DNA of 64,000 bases from Leptodontidium sp. MPI-SDFR-AT-0119. Taxonomy: Eukaryota > Ascomycota > Leotiomycetes > Helotiales > Leptodontidiaceae. Shown here in pieces: positions 1-12,000 of the stretch; the first letter of the stretch is position 1; every line of letters starts with the position of its first letter. The notes beneath the pieces were generated by a model, which made no database searches, was not told the DNA's origin, and was given only the letters and a program-made list of their open reading frames with translations. The translations under genes were made by a program, and so were the position numbers. The stretch is taken from contig JAHLEZ010000008.1 of NCBI GenBank assembly GCA_020726505.1, positions 1,240,001 through 1,304,000 of the forward strand, read 5' to 3'.

Positions 1-721
1 ACACGAACCCACAGAAACGTGGTGCAAGGAACACTTTGTCCGTTTCAAAGTTCTGAAAGAGATCCTGCAGCTTCGGAGACAAATCACAGATCTTCTGCGG
101 ACCAATATCACAGCTTTTGCGGGTCTCAAATTCCAAGACAAGCTCGACCCACCGTCTGCCAAGCAAGTCAAAGCCCTCAAACAGATGGTAGCTGCAGGCT
201 TCATAGATCATGTCGCGATGCGAGCCGATCTGTCGCCCAATCATCCAGACGTGAGGCGTAAACCAACACGAGCCATCGACGTTCCGTACGTCACGCTTTT
301 CCCTTCACATATCAAGCGGGACGACGATGAGAAGGCGGTCTATATCCATCCCTCGTCACCACTCGCACACATCAGCCCGCAGGAGTGCCCGGAGTATATA
401 GTGTACTCATACCTCCAGCGAGCCGCACCTGCAGCTGCAACGCCAGAGAAGGCCCCCAGGACCCGGATGCACGCCTTGACGGACATTACTGGCGGACAGC
501 TTGCTGCGCTGGCAAAGGGGACACCGCTGCTGCACTACGGCAAGCCAATCAAAGAAGTGATGCCGAAGATGAAGGGCCAAGGAGACGCCAACGCCAGCGA
601 GAGGGAGTGCTGGGTGATCCCATATCTGAGAGCCGAAGGGACGGGAGGCATTGGATGGCCGTTACCCGCCAGGAAGGTAACGCAGAAGAAAATAGCAGGA
701 CGAGGATGGGTTGTCGAATAA
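1..721 (+). CDS. DEAH-box RNA helicase, DHR1/Ecm16/DHX37-like (C-terminal part)
   Basis: The reading frame is open from base 2 to the TAA at 719-721, so the 5' part lies outside the window; 239 residues are present. The sequence reads like the end of the DEAH-box helicases that act on the 18S pre-rRNA/U3 snoRNP in the nucleolus. It carries the oligonucleotide-binding fold tail (YVTLFPSHI, then DDEKAVYIHPSS and PEYIVYSYLQR) that follows the helicase core. The last ~60 residues form the family's C-terminal extension, rich in W, P and G. The helicase motifs themselves are not in the window. DHR1 is the best match from memory; another DEAH helicase is less likely because of the strongly conserved HPSS block. 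Confidence 0.82.
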   Translation, partial: HEPTETWCKEHFVRFKVLKEILQLRRQITDLLRTNITAFAGLKFQDKLDPPSAKQVKALKQMVAAGFIDHVAMRADLSPNHPDVRRKPTRAIDVPYVTLFPSHIKRDDDEKAVYIHPSSPLAHISPQECPEYIVYSYLQRAAPAAATPEKAPRTRMHALTDITGGQLAALAKGTPLLHYGKPIKEVMPKMKGQGDANASERECWVIPYLRAEGTGGIGWPLPARKVTQKKIAGRGWVVE

Positions 722-1333
722 GAGAACCCCGAATAATGAGGCCATTGCTGTGATACCCACCAAAGTTTGGGGGCACAACGTAAAATCCTGATTTTCTCGC
801 TTCGCTTCGCCTCGTCTCTTCTCGCTCACCGTTGTCGCTTCGATCGTGAAGCAGCTGAACCACTTAACCCGCTTAATTCTCTGTGTTGTTGTGGAACCTC
901 TGGTGGGTTGGGAGCGACCTTGTGATCACCCCAATGCCGTCATCTGGCAGCAACAGTGACAGTGCCTATACAGTGCTCATCCAGTTCCAGTCCACTGAGC
1001 CACTCTACTATCCACCCCGGGACGGGCTTCCGAGATAAGCGACCCCACTCCTGGGAAAGTCAAAGTTGGGATGGGTGAGCTTGAGCTTGAGCTTGAGCTT
1101 CAGCTGCACTTCACTTCTTGACCGCTGAACCGCTGACCCGGCGTGCTCTCTCCTTCCTTCGCTCTTCAAGTACTAGTGAGGCTATATCCCCGTCCGTTCG
1201 GTTCTTGTTTGCTTTGTCTTGCTCGCTCCCTCTCTTTGATGGTGTTCCTGCGTCTCGTATCGCAAATACAGTACCATAGTGACTGACCAGGAAAGAGAAG
1301 ACAAGGGCAGGGCAGAGCCTCAAGCGTCAAAGT
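722..1333. other. Intergenic, no gene seen
   Basis: This stretch separates the helicase end from the SDR start. It contains a short hexamer-type repeat (GAGCTT repeated about four times, ~1076-1101) and otherwise only pyrimidine-rich promoter-like sequence. No coding signal is convincing. Confidence 0.5.
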
Positions 1334-2690
<1,357 letters not shown>

Positions 2691-3396
2691 ACTGAAGATA
2701 CGATACAATACCTCTTGGTTGCATTTCTTTGCATTGCAGATACCCTACCTGTCCTAGATACCGCCAGAAAATGGATACTGTTGATTGAGCATGATATCCT
2801 CCTTCCCTGCAATGCTTGTCGACGCGAGGAAGTCGTTTCAATGATTTCCCCCTGCTTTCAAGCATACACCCACCACGCATGCTACTAAATTCAACTCAAG
2901 TGAGGAGACTTAGGAGAGCTATAAGGAAGATTCTCGACTTCAATGTCGCTAGATCATTTCGGAACATTAGCTTCAAGGAAAAGCGGAGCTCGGGTTTAAG
3001 TAAGCTTTGGGTTTGATCTTTAAAGTGAATTGTATAGGTAGGAAAGAACTCGCTCCATCGGAGACGAATTTGGCTAGCCTCGCTTGCGGATGTTGGTGGC
3101 TGCTGGGGTGTAAAGGGCTGGCAGTATCAGATTGGCCGAGAAGATAGGTGGTAGGTATGAATTGAACAGGGGATGCCATAATTAAAAAAGGGCGAGTTGT
3201 ATTGTGTTTGTTTATGTGATGGGATACTGGTCGAAAAGGGGCTCGCTTGCAACATATTTAAGCGAGTGATATTTATTATGTTAAAAGGGGGATATGGGAG
3301 GACGAGTTTGATTTGTTTTTGCTTGGTGGTGCCTGGTATATGTCTCCTGAATAGAGCTCTGTTGATGTTTAAATTTCTCTATTCGTATACATTCAC
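2691..3396. other. Intergenic with one copy of a dispersed short repeat
   Basis: No gene is seen between the SDR and the 3' end of CDC123. Around 3047-3087 lies a sequence around GGAGACGAATTTGGC that is closely similar to the two arms of the inverted repeat at 37033-37290, so a small repeat family is present. Confidence 0.5.
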
Positions 3397-4697
3397 TTAA
3401 TCAGTTTCTAATCTACATTCTTGCACGCCTCGGACGACTTCTTCCTCCCCCTCGTCCCCACTGTCGCTATCCTCTCCCGGCCTCTGCATCTCCACTCCAC
3501 CTTCCATCATCCCCTTCCAATTCTCCGCAAATTCGCGCATACTACTCTCGCCACCAAGACTCGCATCTACGACATCTCTCGGCAGCTTATGCGCGCTATA
3601 CTGCGGACTCGCGAAACTATATGCCTCTGGATCGTCTTTTCGAACTAGTCGCATCTCAGGTTTCCAAACGAGTTCTTCAACATCCTCGTCTTCGTGGGAT
3701 GTGTCTTCATCACTGCTTGATGGTGGAAGTGATGGGTTGGCTGACGAGTCTGGGATGCCGAGGAGTGGTTTTGGGAGCGGCATAGTGAGGAGTTCGAGCC
3801 ATGAGAAGAGGAGGGGGTCGGTACGTGGCGCCCAAGGATTGATATCTACCAGGCGCACTTTATCGTATGGTTCTGGTAGATAGACATCGAACACAAAACT
3901 GCTATCTGGGAAAGTATCTTTCAAAGTCTTGTCGAAATATGCCAAAATTGTGTCTCGTAACCGCTCTCGCATTGGGAAGAGGAAGTCGAAATGGTTGAGG
4001 TCGCGCTGGCAGATGCCGATTATGCGTCTATCTTTAACAAAACACCGGAACTCGCAGGAGGGGTTCACTTTGAACCATTTGCGAAGGACGAGGACGTAGG
4101 GTATGTCTTCTTGCTTCATAGTGCCGTCCTCGGCGCAGTCATCGAAAGCGTGTTCGAGGTCGTGGGTTATGAAGTCGGAGGATTTGAGGAGTAGATAAAT
4201 ATCATTCGGCGTAGCGCATTCCATGCTGTTCTTCTTCATGCTGATCCAGGTCGCGTCTTTGGGGGCTGACCAGTTGAGTTTGGGAGCTACGAGACCACCC
4301 AGCTCGTCGATTGTAGAGAATATCTGTTGGTGGATAGAGGAGAAGGCGAGAGAGGGGTCGGGAGTTGGATCGGAGTCCCAGCCATCGCTTGTACTATTGT
4401 TGTTGTATGTTGATGGGGGAGGGAAGGTAGGTGTTTCGCTGGGTAGGACGATGCCGTCTTCGCGGAGGTAGGAGAGGAAGGCGGGAGAGAGGGGGATGAT
4501 GCGGGATTTGAGGGCTGAGGTTCGGTATCTGGAGATGTTAGTAGACGACCATGATTACGGGAGGAGTTAGTATACTTTGGATGCCAGAAATCGTAGGAAC
4601 AGTGCAGGATATGTGATCTGGTGACTGGTTCGAAGGGGAGCTTGGTGAGGGGTTCTGGCGCTGGTCGAGAACCGTCTGTTGACTCCAATGCTGGCAT
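3397..4697 (-). CDS. CDC123: Cdc123/D123 eIF2 assembly factor
   Basis: Cdc123 is an ATP-grasp-like cytosolic chaperone that helps join eIF2 alpha to eIF2 gamma and so supports translation initiation. Two exons, 4697-4576 and 4528-3397 on the minus strand, separated by a 47-nt intron, give 417 aa. Family hallmarks are in order: a conserved N-terminal block (YDFWHPKYR), [11 protein letters not shown] (~residue 140), [12 protein letters not shown] (~165), a block ending [18 protein letters not shown] (~215), and DVYLPEP...[11 protein letters not shown] (~270), the metal/ATP-site region. The C-terminus is acidic, as in other fungal Cdc123 proteins. The start ATG is the first after an intergenic AT-rich stretch. 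It is head to head with CWC21. Confidence 0.93.
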
Positions 4698-5000
4698 TTT
4701 GTGTTCGCAGATTAGGATGGGATTGTATGGTTGAATATTTGAGAGAAAGTTGAAAAGTTCCAGAACAGAAGAGCTTTATTCACTCCAGGACATGTAGCGT
4801 AAATATTGACTCATATAATGGAGGGGCAATTTCCATACTCCGCAATAAATAAATATTCTGCCGCGCTAGCGCCACACCGCCTTCCCGTTCTCATTCCAAT
4901 TACCTTTATTCTCTTCTAGCATCACCTACAACAATCCATATTCCAAATACCTCTCGACGCAAGTAGCGAAGATCTCTCTCTACACGAATAATATACCGAC
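4698..5000. promoter_or_regulatory. Bidirectional promoter, CDC123 / CWC21
   Basis: A 303-bp gap between two divergent start codons must carry both promoters. It is AT-rich near 4790-4860, with a pyrimidine-rich stretch before the CWC21 start. No specific factor site is claimed. Confidence 0.5.
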
Positions 5001-5569
5001 ATGTCTTCAAACGTCGGCCTCTCCACTCCTAGAGGTAGCGGTACATCCGGCTACGTCCAGCGCAACCTCGCGCATCTCAAACCCCGCGATCAAGGCAAAC
5101 CATATTCGACCGACCTCGACAGCTTGAAGCACCGCCAACGACAACCCGACAAGGATATCTTGGAGCATGACCGCAAGCGCGAGATTGAGGTGAAGGTGTT
5201 TGAGCTGCGGGATTTGTTGGAAGATGAGGGGTATGTTCTTCCACTGCTCCTAGCTACTTCGATTTATAACGAATGCGAGCTGACCTCTCTTTTCTTTGTG
5301 ACAGAGTCGACGAGGATGAGATCGAAGAAAAGACCGATGCGCTGCGGAAGAAGCTATTGAAGGAGAGTGAGAGAGGAGGTGGACCAGCGAAGAAGGGTCT
5401 GAAGATGCATCAGGTACATGAGCTTGCGGAGGCGAAGATTAAGCAGGATGATCGATTTAGGAGTGCGTTGGGCATCAGCAAGAATTATGAGGAGGGCAGC
5501 CATTGGAAGAAGCAGGAGGAGAGGCTCAAGGCTGCGGCTGAGAAGTCAATTCAGGACGAAGAGAAGTGA
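5001..5569 (+). CDS. CWC21: Pre-mRNA splicing factor Cwc21 (cwf21 domain)
   Basis: Cwc21 sits in the activated spliceosome, contacts Prp8 and Snu114 and is the fungal counterpart of the N-terminus of human SRRM2. Exons 5001-5230 and 5305-5569 give 164 aa; the 74-nt intron splits a Gly codon. The N-terminus MSSNVGLSTPRGSGTSGYVQ is the near-invariant family signature. The cwf21 domain follows (~55-110): REIEVKVFELRDLLEDEG, then an acidic and charged helix. The C-terminus is a charged coiled coil (HQVHELAEAKIKQDDRFRSA) ending in KK/EE-rich sequence. Length is normal for short fungal orthologues. Confidence 0.95.
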
Positions 5570-5741
5570 GGCTGCTTTTGATGGGTATTGCGGGCGTCTA
5601 GTGGAATACGGCGTTAAGACATTGGATGAGATACCTTTTCGCTGGCTTATCTCTGGCACATTATGGAGCTTCTTCTACCCAGGTGGGTTGTACGAAAGGT
5701 GTGGATAATCAATCATTTTACAAGAGCCATCTCTAAACTCT

Positions 5742-6668
5742 CTACAGCTTATGCCTCTTCTGCCCATTGGCAACCTTCTGAAACTCAGCCTGCGGAATTC
5801 CCGCAGTGAACCTCTCCAACCCAGCAAACACCTCCGCCACACCTTGAGCATCCATCAACTCCGTCTCGGGCTTCCTAATCAGCGCCTTGATCTTCGTCAA
5901 ACTCGAACCGATCAGATGGTCCCCTAGACGGTTCTCAATCTCCTCGAGTACCAACTGCCTGAACTTCTCGTCTTCGCCCTTCCCGCAATCGAAAATCTTG
6001 TTCACGAATCCGACTTGAAGGAGCTCTTCGGCTGAGATTCGTTTACTCATGATGAGGGCTTCGTTGGCTTTGCTTATCCCGAGGCGTTGCACGAAGGCTC
6101 TGGATGCGCCGCCTTCGGCTACCAAACCGAGTGATGTGAAGGGTGTGAGGAGGAAGGTGGAGGGCACGCAGTAGATGAAATCAGAGAAGGCGATCAAGGC
6201 GGCTGATAGTCCTACGGCGGGTCCGTTGAGAGCAGTGACGAGGATCTTGGGGTGGGTGTAGAAAGCGTGAGTGATGTTGAGGTTGTTCGAAACGAAGTTC
6301 TGAAGCCAATGCTTCCCAATATCGGTTCCTTCTGGTAGCTCTCTTGAAATGCTCACATCTGCTCCGCTGTATGGTTATCAGTCAAGGGAGCTCTCAACTT
6401 GCTAGCTTCTTCTCATAGTCAAACTTACGCAGAGAAGTAACGGCCTAGAAAGTGTTAGCGATAGGGAAGGATAAGATAGAAACACGCAATTGAACCTACC
6501 CTTTGCAGTCAGAACCGTGATGGTGACATCGTCATTCACCGCAATCTCCCTCATATACTTCGCAACCTCATAGTATTCATCTTGAGTCAAAGCATTGAGT
6601 TTATGCTGTTTATCGATTGTGATCACGGCAATCTTGCCTTTGATCTCGAGGGATATTGGGGAGGACAT
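5742..6668 (-). CDS. ECI1: Peroxisomal delta3,delta2-enoyl-CoA isomerase (crotonase fold)
   Basis: It moves the double bond of 3-enoyl-CoAs to the 2 position during peroxisomal beta-oxidation of unsaturated fatty acids. Three exons (6668-6500, 6444-6429, 6366-5742) give 269 aa; the middle exon is only 16 nt and encodes most of GRYFSAGADVS, the crotonase CoA/oxyanion loop. The second oxyanion element is ALNGPAVGLSAAL (~125), and the Glu in LVAEGGAS (~165) matches the catalytic Glu of yeast Eci1. The C-terminus -HKL resembles the PTS1 of yeast Eci1 (-HRL), supporting peroxisomal import. An enoyl-CoA hydratase is the alternative, but a single catalytic Glu favours isomerase. Confidence 0.88.
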
Positions 6669-7072
6669 CTCTTGTTAAGACAAGAAACTAAACAAAAAGG
6701 ATTGAGAATGAAGTGATAGTTTAAGTCCTAGGTATTCTTGAGATACCGGTATGAATGCTTGTAAAGTAAGAAAGTAAAGATTGGCGAGTGAGATTGACTT
6801 TGGAGACTGTGGGTGTGGGGTAGTGCAGTTGCAGTGCAGCGAAGAAGGAAGCCCGCTCCTTGAGCCGATCGAGCCTCGGTCTGGAAATTAAGGTTCTGCA
6901 GGGGTTTTGTAATCGAGAATCGCAGCCTTGTGAAGTGAGGCATCAAAATTTCGATATCGAACCATCATCGAGCATCTCAAATCCCGCCCGGTATTGACTT
7001 CAAAAGGAATTGCACACAACACAGCTTTCCACAATCCCAATCCTCCAATTGTCCTCCTCTTAAATCGTCGAA
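6669..7072. promoter_or_regulatory. Bidirectional promoter, ECI1-like / PET100
   Basis: About 400 bp separate two divergent start codons. No ORF of interest; the stretch near 6960-7060 is pyrimidine-rich, as usual upstream of fungal starts. Confidence 0.45.
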
Positions 7073-7435
7073 ATGGGTGGTCCCAATCTAGAAGTCTTCA
7101 AGGTAAATCTCTCCTTTCCAATTCTCTCTAGTGGACAATGGACAATGGATATCAGAACATGACAGTACTCTAACACTCCCTACTAGTTTGGCATGTACAT
7201 CATGTTCCCCATCGCTATAATGTACTACTACGGCACGAATCTCGACAAGCGCTTTGCGGTCCCGGATTTTTGGCCTAAGCCGGAACAGACAAATAGGATC
7301 CCGTTTGATAAGGAGGAGATTCATAGCGAGTTGGAGAGGTTGAGGCAGAGGAGGATGTATCTGAGGAGTAAGAGGCTGGAGCAGGAGGGTGTGCATGGGA
7401 GAGGGAATGGGAATGGAGAGGGGAATGATTCTTGA
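7073..7435 (+). CDS. PET100: Cytochrome c oxidase assembly protein Pet100
   Basis: Pet100 is a small inner-mitochondrial-membrane chaperone required for assembly of complex IV. Two exons (7073-7102 and 7187-7435) give 92 aa. The first ten codons, MGGPNLEVFK, lie in a 30-nt exon. The second exon starts FGMYIMFPIAIMYYYGTNLD, the conserved single membrane segment, followed by the family motif RFAVPDFWP (~37) and a charged amphipathic helix (EIHSELERLRQRRMYLRSKR). The C-terminus is Gly/Asn-rich. Length and order match fungal Pet100. Confidence 0.93.
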
Positions 7436-7785
7436 GCTGGGAGGAGTTCAATTGAGAGGTTGAAGGTGCAGCAGGGTGAGGGGTGGCGATTCTACCTTGA
7501 GGTGTCTGTTGGGGATGGTATGGAGTTGCAGATCAATGAAAGCCCCAGAGACTCTGATGTACTGCATCTTTATGCAACGATATTGCTGCTGGAGGGGAGG
7601 GGGGAGGGGAGCATGAAAAAGGCGTTTGCATTGAAGGCGTTGGGGACAATTTGTATGGAAACACTCCATTCCGAAAGACTATGCTATAAGAGGAGAGGCA
7701 TAGGCATGTGCACCATCCATTGCTTTTGTACAATATTCTACAAATGTACATCTATCTATTGTACAGTCTAACCCAAGCAAGCCAT

Positions 7786-8768
7786 CTATGCGTCTAATTT
7801 CTCCTGCAAATCCTCCCAGACATCATCCGCCAGACTTCCCTGAGCAACATTCGCATACACACCCTGTACATTCGGATTATCCCTCAGCTCCGCAATGAAT
7901 GCCGTTAATGCTGTTACCGCATCTTCAGACTCGAGTGGTACTTTCGTGTCTTCATTGGCGTCCCATATGATATCCGCGCTCTCAACTTTCAAGCCATGGC
8001 TCTTCAACAGAGCTTCAGCTGTAGCTGTCGTCTTATTCGGTTCCGTCCAGACCACAATACTTCCATCTTCATCTGTCTCAACATCTTCTGCTCCAGCTTC
8101 GATGGCATCGTCCAGCACTTCATCAACACCCTTGTTCTCAACTGCCTCGAACGCAACCCGTCCCTTCTTCTGGAACAAATACCCCGTAGGCGTTACACTT
8201 CCACCATGTCTCTTGACGATAAATCGCAGATCCATCAGCGTCCTTGCTCGATTGTCCGTCTCGCTCTCGATGATCATGGCGACTGTTGGTGGAACAATGA
8301 CTTCCAAAGTAATACTCTCGAGCGTTGCGCCACTTGCAGATTTACCCTGACCACGCGCAATGGCTCCTTCTAGTAGTGTTTTCGGGAACCCAGCTGCGAG
8401 GTGTAAGTATCCTTCTCCATCTGCAATGAAGGGTTTCTACCCTCAAGTACCTTTCTTTGCGGCTGCTAGGATGGCTGCTAGCCGGTAGTTGTTTGTGACA
8501 TCTGGACCCCATACTGCCATTGAGTTTAGCGCATTGTTCCAACCCTTGGGAAGTTCGCAGACGTACGTTTTGATGCCAGTGCGATCTCGCGGGAGAAATT
8601 GGAGCGCTGGACATTCTTTTTTGCGTCGACGGCGCCTTTGTCGTGCTTAATCTTGGACCATCTGCTATGGCCTGATTGTATGGATGAGGTGGTTGAGAAG
8701 AGGCATTTGGAACATATGAAGTCTTTTTGGCGGAAGATGGGGCGTAGACCTCTTGAGGATGTAGCCAT
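7786..8768 (-). CDS. Mitochondrial translational activator, TACO1/YebC family
   Basis: YebC/TACO1 proteins associate with mitochondrial ribosomes; in mammals TACO1 is needed for COX1 synthesis. Three exons (8768-8567, 8513-8451, 8393-7786) give 290 aa. A basic N-terminus with an FSTTSS run before the domain suggests a mitochondrial presequence. The signature GHSRWSKIKHDKGAVDAKK starts at ~35, then FSREIALASK, GPDVTNNYRLAAILAAAKKAG and AIARGQGK. The middle and C-terminal domains include GAEDVE and ADIIWDANEDTKV. I chose the ATG at 8768 because it begins the presequence; an in-frame ATG lies 26 codons upstream. Confidence 0.93.
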
Positions 8769-9094
8769 ATTGAAAGAGAGGCTTGAATGAATGAATGAAT
8801 GGTTGACTGCAAGTGTACAGTGAAGTGAGAGAGTCCACTTAGACAATTGAAGCTCAAGAAATAAAGTTCAGCCGATATTCAGCCGCTGCTGTCACTCAAC
8901 GTCGACCCCTGATTTGCCGAGCCCAAGGCACAAGATAATCGAAGTGGCCTGGCCTTGTCTGGGGAAGGAGACAGACAGTCAGTGAGTGTTGACTTGAGCC
9001 TCGACCTTGAAAAGGAGACCAAATAGCAAACCGCATTTCCACCAAATTCACACGTCCATCACCTCCCTCCCCCTCTACCTCCCTCGACGTGTCA
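8769..9094. promoter_or_regulatory. Bidirectional promoter, TACO1 / LAA1
   Basis: About 325 bp lie between two divergent genes. A short AATG tetranucleotide run is at ~8785-8801, and a CT-rich stretch precedes the LAA1 start. Confidence 0.45.
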
Positions 9095-12000
9095 ATGTCC
9101 TCAACTCCTCGCCCAAGCTCCCACAATGGCTCCAGCGAAGCTCCCCCGCCGCGGGAGCCATCAACCAACCCCGAACTCGACATAAAGAAGCTCCAAGCCC
9201 TCCCCTCCGAACAGCAGGACATATACCTCCTTACCTTCGTCTCAACACTCACCAAACATGTCGAGAGCTTGGAGCCAGACGACTGTACGGCCCAGCAACT
9301 GTATCTCAAGAAAGAGCTTATGCAGATCCTCAATCTGGCCGCGCCACCACCCACGAGAGTTATAAGGAATAATCTGGGGAGGTGTTTTGGGCATATTCTG
9401 GGGAAAGGGGATAGGAAGCTACTGTTCGAATCTATCAATGATTTGGTCAACATCATCAGCAGTGGGAAGGCGAAGACAGAGGCTGACCTACGGACTAAAC
9501 ATGCGGCTGTTTATTGTCTAGGAGATGTCTTTGCTGCCGCGGGGGATAGCGCTATTGGACTACACCCTTTGGCATGTTCGGCTCTGCTGAGGCTATTGAA
9601 ACCTGCTGCGAACAATGCTGGATTGAGAGCTGCTATTTTGAAAGCTCTGGGAAAAGTGGCCAAGATGATCGAGGGAAGCATGGATGATAGTATTGCGCGG
9701 GATGTGTGGAAACATGCTAGGACTGTGGCCTCGAGTGACAAGTCTGCTTTGGTACAGGTTGCGGCTTGTCAGTGTTTGAAGCTGTTTGCAAAACATACCC
9801 CCTATTTCGACAACTCTAGCGATTTCGACAATCTCAAGTCAACACTGTTCAAAACTATCGACTCTTTGAGTCCATTGGTACGGCAAGCAGCGGCAGAGTG
9901 TTTGGCTGAGGCCATGGTTAAGAACCACTCGGAGGACCCTGTACAGGAAAACCAAATGCCCAAGATCAAGAAAATCAAAAGGACAAATACGAAGAAATTG
10001 GATGATGATGAGGAAATCCAACGGCCTGAGAGTCCGGGGCCGAAGAAGAGCCAAATCCTGGTTCTGACATTACCGGAAATTCTCAAGCAGCTGTCAACTT
10101 TCTATGTGAAGAGCTCGACTAGTAATAAGGCCAGGGCTGGGATAGCAGTGTGCTACACCCGAATCTTCAAGAGCTTGAGTGAGAGGAATGTGGAAACGAT
10201 GTACATGAAAATCGTGGACAGCTTGACCATTGATGTGTTGAGCCATCCGAATATCACTAGCAACCGATACAGACTCCTCAGCACTCGGAAATTTGTTCAG
10301 ATCGTTCTCGAGGAAGTAATTGGCCAGTCGATTTTGGGAGAGCCTGGCCAAATAGACGCGGCAAAAGCTTTGATCAACGATGTTCTCAAGAACTATCCTC
10401 AAGTCATCAAGGAGCGACCAGAACCCGGCAAGCATTCTCTCATTGCGGTTCTAAGCGCACTTGCGTCGTTGATCAAGACCCTCGGATCTGCCTCGAATGC
10501 GTTTTCGGATAGCTGTCGAGATGGCTTATTGCAAGTTCTCCAGCATCCAAGTTACACAGTACAGGTTTACACATCTTACTGCTTGCGAACGTTTACCTTG
10601 GCGTGTCCCCAGCAACTTTTGCCATGTCTAACAATATGCATGAATAGTGTAAATCGAGAGTTGACATTGCTCACCACAGGGAGGAATTCTCCTCGTCGAT
10701 GTGTGGGATATGCCAATGGCCTGTCTGCGATGATCAGCACAGCTCCTCTGCAGCCACTCTACGGATCTGTCGATGTTAACAGCCGCGTTCTGTCACTCGC
10801 CACAGGACTTCTGAAGTCATCCAGCAAGTCCGAATTACGCATATCCAGTACTCAGATCCAAGTTGCTTGGATTTTGATAGGAGGTCTCATGTCGCTAGGA
10901 CCCAATTTCGTCAAGATTCATCTTTCACAGCTTCTCCTGCTCTGGAAAAACGCTCTCCCCAAACCACTGGCAAAGGATAACACTTCGCAGCGGAGCTACC
11001 TTGAGTCTTCATTTCTCACACATGTGCGGGAGTGTGCTCTGGGCTCCATCCTGGCTTTTCTTCAGTTCAACAGCAGGCTGTTGACGGTGGACGTGTCAAA
11101 GCGCATTGCGGCTATGCTGCAAAACACGACTGCATTTCTCAGGAGCCTCCCTTTGAAGAAGACTTCAGAAGATATCACTCAACGGCTTTTCCCATCATTA
11201 CAACTTCACGACTTAGACCTCATGGTTCAACGGCGAGTACTTCAGTGCTACGCGAAGCTGGTTAATCTCAGTCCCGCAGGTGGAAGCGAGGCACTGTTAC
11301 AGTCCAATCTGCTTACGCTTGCTGTGTCATTCTTTGCGGATCCAGAAAATTACACCCCAAGTTCTTTGAGCACGTCCATTGCCAGTTCTGCTGGTAATTT
11401 CGAGACGGTCTGGGACGTAGGCGATAATTGTGGATTTGGTGTCACCGGTCTCGTTCGAGGCTTCAAGGTTCAAAGCTTGGCTGGCCAGCATGAGAGTGAT
11501 GCTCAAGATGACTGGATGAAAGAAAGTGGTTCCGATAGTGCCATTTCAAAAGTTTTGCTCTCTCCGATCTGCAGCTCGCTAGAACACGACTCACTGGCTC
11601 TGTATCTGGGAGATCTGGGAAAGCTCGATGCTATGCCTGATCCACCAGCTACAGAGGTGGTTAACATCGCAATCAAGTTGTTCGCCATTGCTTTTCCACT
11701 GACTCCGCCCAAGATCCAGGAAAGTATTCTGGAGCAGGTGGCGACATTCCTCTCTGCTGGGTCCTTGCAGCGGGATCCAGGTCGTAAGGCAGCGATGAAT
11801 GTCAATATAGCAACTGCACTTTTCAGTACCCTCAAAGTCGCTGTGAAGGAGACGCAATCACCAGCAGGCGACCTCACGAACCCAGCCGTGGAAAAGCTTA
11901 TGCAAGAAATCCTGCACACGTTTGTCATTCATCCAGATCAATACATTCGATGTATTGGATATGAAGCTCTTGCACGACTTTGCAACAGTTCAGGAAATTC

